Positions 61,587 to 64,000 of a DNA stretch of 64,000 nucleotides are shown here, one piece after another; position 1 is the stretch's first letter, and each line of letters starts with the position of its first letter. The position numbers were made by a program, and so were the translations under genes. The stretch is from Planctomycetota bacterium (GTDB lineage: Bacteria; Planctomycetota; Planctomycetia; Pirellulales; Pirellulaceae), in the NCBI GenBank assembly GCA_014381825.1, contig JACNKX010000185.1:1-64000 (forward strand). The letters are read 5' to 3'. Below the pieces are notes generated by a model. It did no database searches and was not told the DNA's origin. It saw nothing but the letters and a program-made list of their open reading frames with translations.

Positions 61587-64000
61587 CGATCTGTCTGGAC
61601 ATTCGCAGGCGATTTGTTCGTAACGAAGAATGGCTCGCTGGAACGTCTGCTCGGCCTCGCCCTTCTCGTGATCGGCGATTCGTCGTTCACGATTCTTCCA
61701 CAGTAATTTCGTCATCTCGATACACCACCGTGCGCTGCTGCTCGACGTCCGAATAGGCAGATCGTTGACGATGACGTTGACAGGATTGGTATGCATTTGC
61801 GGGAATTGCCGAAGTGCAACCCAACTGCTGCGCTGGATGGGAACACTAAACTCTAACTCGTGAATCTTGCTATCCGCTGGCACATTCCGCGACTCGACAA
61901 CCAAACCATTGACAACCAGTTCGACTTTGCGAACTCCACCTCGTTGTATTTGGCTACTGCGTTCGCCATGCAGCAAGACGGTGTCACCGACAACGCGACG
62001 CCCCGCGGGCGGGACGGCACTGTACGCGACCGCCAGCGGTTGTTCAGCCGCGAATGCGACTCGCGTCCTGACGGAAACTGCCATCGGTGTCTTGATCGAG
62101 ACATCCCCTTCCCCGGGCGCGACACCATTGATCGTGAACTCGGTCGCATGCGCAAATCCATCGGACACATAAGAGCGCCCAGCAGCGAGCCCTTTGCACC
62201 AATCGCCAAAGTCCAGCACTTCAACGTCATCCATGTGAACGTAAACGCGTCCTTGCCCGACTCGACGCCCGCTCATACAAGGAAAGTCAGTCTCGCCGCT
62301 CACTTTGATCGAAAAGCCGCAATTCAGAAGATGATACCAGCAGTTCCACTCGGGAATCCGTGCCGTGTCCATGGCGCTGATAAAGTCGCACACCCCCTCC
62401 GACGTGCTGACACAAATCTCCATCGCACCAACGCCATTCATTTCCGGGATCGCCAAGTTCGGCAATTCATCCGCCGCCAGATCCAGCCGAGCCTTCAGCT
62501 CGCGTTCGCTCAGCGCGCCGTTTCGATCGCGATCCACTGCCTCGAACGAATCGGGGAGCAATCCCCGCGCTGCCTCGTCACGGCTAAGCAACTGATCCTT
62601 GTTGCGATCGCACGACTCAAGCAATCTCTTCGCGGCGGCCGCGGGATTGACCTCCAGTCCACTTGCCGAGTGAGCATACCCGGTCACGCCACCCTGTTGT
62701 TTCGCCCAACGCATCACCGGTGTCGTCCAGGTCGGCCACCCTTTTGTCGACGTGCCTTCCGAGCCCGGATAGGTCTGATCCTTTAGGTCGAGAAGACATA
62801 CGTGGCCCAGCGCCGCCGACCCAAATCCGCTGATCTCCAAGTCATACTTCAGAATCGTACGCAATTCGCTCAGCTGGTGCGCCGCCGGAGCGAAGAACTG
62901 GCGTTGAAAGTCAAAGCACGGGCCCCAAGTTAAGACACAACCAACATTGAGTCCTTCGCCTTTGACCTGCCGATACATATCCGCCGGCGTGACGCCTTGT
63001 GTCGGACTCGTGTAATGAGCACATCCAGCAGCGTGAATATGATGATCGCCGCTGTAGTAACCAAACGCAGCGGGGTCGATCCAACGTTCGAGCTTCACGT
63101 CAATCGTTGTCGGCGAGTCAGCTTTGACCTTCACCTCACGTTCCAATACGCGGTACTCAGGGCCGCGACTGAACTGCATGTGAAATCGCCCGGGCGGCAA
63201 CATCACGACTTCGCCATCGGATCGATAGACGTGAGACTGAAAAAAGAGATCCGGCGCGAGGCGTTTTGATTGTGGCGGGTACACGTGCCCCAACTCATCA
63301 CGAAAATCAAACCGCCCGGTTGTCGGGCTGCCGTCAAAATCGCGCACCTCCAGTCTTACAGGAACGGCAGGTCGAACATTAAACAACACGGGAGTTTCAC
63401 CGCGAAATCCCAGATCTTGATTTCCTTGTCCGACGTCAAATCCGATCGTCGCTTCACGCTTGCCAGCTTCACCGCTGTAGATCAGTGCGACGCAGTACTC
63501 AACCTCGAGCCCGCTCAACCGATTCGTCATGAGCGGCATTGCGAACATCTCAACTGACAGAAACCGGTCATTGCCTTGTGTATTCTCATTTACACGCAGT
63601 TGTTCTTGTTGCTGACGAGCCATGCTGAGCCGTGCAACGCCTCCATAGACCGGTCCCGCTTGTGGACTCGAAATGCGCAACTGCTTCGTTACGGTACTCT
63701 CGTTGATAACTTTCACTAGCACCGGCGTGTAGCCTGCTTGCTGTAATGCCGCATTCGCTGGGCCACGTTGAACTTTCACGCGTGATTCCGCGTTCAGAGA
63801 CACGACGAACAAGACGTGTGGATCGAGCAACTGCTGAAGCATGTTGGCGTCGCGAGCATCCGCGGCGACCAACACACGGTTCGATTCCTCTTCGCTAAGT
63901 GGCCTGCCTACATATTCGAGCGCCGACAAAAGTCGTTTCGCGTTCGCCGCCAGTGGCTGGCCCTCGACAGATACCGAATCTAGATCTTGCGCGATGGTGA
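61584..64000 (-). CDS. CehA/McbA-like metallohydrolase with EF-hand pair (partial at right edge)
   Basis: The minus-strand frame is open to the right window edge without a start (residues read T-I-A-Q-D-L-D-S-V-S-V-E-G at the edge), so at least 805 residues are seen. The central region has G-Y-Y-S-G-D-H-H-I-H-A-A-G-C, the His-rich metal site of PHP-fold CehA/McbA proteins, followed by a paired EF-hand segment (D-R-N-K-D-Q-L-L-S-R-D-E and D-R-D-R-N-G-A-L-S-E-R-E). The first part resembles beta-rich modules of secreted planctomycete hydrolases. Calcium-regulated phosphoesterase activity is plausible. Confidence 0.82.
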   Translation of the reverse strand, partial: TIAQDLDSVSVEGQPLAANAKRLLSALEYVGRPLSEEESNRVLVAADARDANMLQQLLDPHVLFVVSLNAESRVKVQRGPANAALQQAGYTPVLVKVINESTVTKQLRISSPQAGPVYGGVARLSMARQQQEQLRVNENTQGNDRFLSVEMFAMPLMTNRLSGLEVEYCVALIYSGEAGKREATIGFDVGQGNQDLGFRGETPVLFNVRPAVPVRLEVRDFDGSPTTGRFDFRDELGHVYPPQSKRLAPDLFFQSHVYRSDGEVVMLPPGRFHMQFSRGPEYRVLEREVKVKADSPTTIDVKLERWIDPAAFGYYSGDHHIHAAGCAHYTSPTQGVTPADMYRQVKGEGLNVGCVLTWGPCFDFQRQFFAPAAHQLSELRTILKYDLEISGFGSAALGHVCLLDLKDQTYPGSEGTSTKGWPTWTTPVMRWAKQQGGVTGYAHSASGLEVNPAAAAKRLLESCDRNKDQLLSRDEAARGLLPDSFEAVDRDRNGALSERELKARLDLAADELPNLAIPEMNGVGAMEICVSTSEGVCDFISAMDTARIPEWNCWYHLLNCGFSIKVSGETDFPCMSGRRVGQGRVYVHMDDVEVLDFGDWCKGLAAGRSYVSDGFAHATEFTINGVAPGEGDVSIKTPMAVSVRTRVAFAAEQPLAVAYSAVPPAGRRVVGDTVLLHGERSSQIQRGGVRKVELVVNGLVVESRNVPADSKIHELEFSVPIQRSSWVALRQFPQMHTNPVNVIVNDLPIRTSSSSARWCIEMTKLLWKNRERRIADHEKGEAEQTFQRAILRYEQIACECPDRS

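Noticed and set aside
61860-62786. 308-codon plus-strand frame opposite the CehA-like gene
   Set aside because: Opposite strand of a clear coding region with conserved motifs; composition is typical of a shadow frame.
1-64000. CRISPR arrays, transposases, phage genes
   Set aside because: Scanning by eye found no spaced direct repeats of CRISPR size, no transposase or integrase motifs and no phage structural genes; only the REP-like unit and one 16-bp tandem repeat were seen.

Overview
The window looks like a chromosomal segment of a planctomycete, most likely a Pirellulales relative of Rhodopirellula. Supporting features are paired DUF1549/DUF1553 and DUF1501 genes followed by a WD40 gene, DUF1559 proteins with prepilin-like N-termini, an ECF sigma factor upstream of a Ser/Thr kinase carrying a C-terminal LamG-like domain, a Cys-type sulfatase, PadR paired with a large membrane protein, a kinase/ATPase/FGE-sulfatase fusion, and an LpxC-LpxA-Gfo/Idh cluster. 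There is one tRNA (Val, CAC). I saw no rRNA, CRISPR, transposase or phage genes.

Layout. 0-4.1 kb: TPR protein, ExbB-like and ExbD-like proteins, and a TonB-like membrane protein fused to a prenyltransferase-type toroid. 4.1-5.1 kb: two TatA-like genes and tRNA-Val. 5.4-8.2 kb: PadR regulator with a perfect palindromic operator, coupled to a membrane protein. 8.6-12.7 kb: small membrane protein, ECF sigma factor and kinase. 12.8-17.0 kb: DUF1549/DUF1553, DUF1501 and WD40 genes. 17.0-24.8 kb: housekeeping genes (hisG-hisE, miaA, a 40-residue membrane microprotein missed by normal length cutoffs, aspS, redoxin-like lipoprotein, acylphosphatase, ABC-2 permease). 24.9-28.4 kb: outer-membrane genes on the minus strand (OmpH/Skp-like, lpxC, lpxA, Gfo/Idh). 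28.7-32.7 kb: Cys-rich protein, DUF1559, DUF4198 and a sulfatase broken by one in-frame TAA. 32.7-35.6 kb: apt, birA, polyprenyl synthase, moaC. 35.9-45.7 kb: the most unusual accessory cluster. 45.8-56.2 kb: HTH-receiver regulator, glycosyltransferases, methyltransferases, a 69-residue protein with its own promoter and terminator, and a 1451-residue kinase-nSTAND-FGE protein. 56.4-61.4 kb: OPA-type transporter, nucleotidyltransferase, MetE-like enzyme, Na/Pi cotransporter. 61.6-64 kb: a CehA/McbA-like hydrolase with EF-hands that runs off the edge.

The best candidate for an undescribed system is at 36.6-39.6 kb, possibly extending to 45.7 kb. It encodes a membrane protein combining a MauE/DoxX-type redox domain (CGCFG), a thioredoxin-like domain (CPAC) and a C39 peptidase domain, with no ABC transporter. 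Next come a DUF1573 protein and a 165-residue precursor that has a Sec signal peptide, then a double-glycine leader, then a core with 12 cysteines. I infer an extracytoplasmic pathway that oxidises and trims a Cys-rich peptide after Sec export. Three reading-frame breaks lie in this cluster, so the copy may be decaying or the assembly may contain errors. A BIME/REP-like element sits inside the coding sequence of its GT39-like membrane protein.
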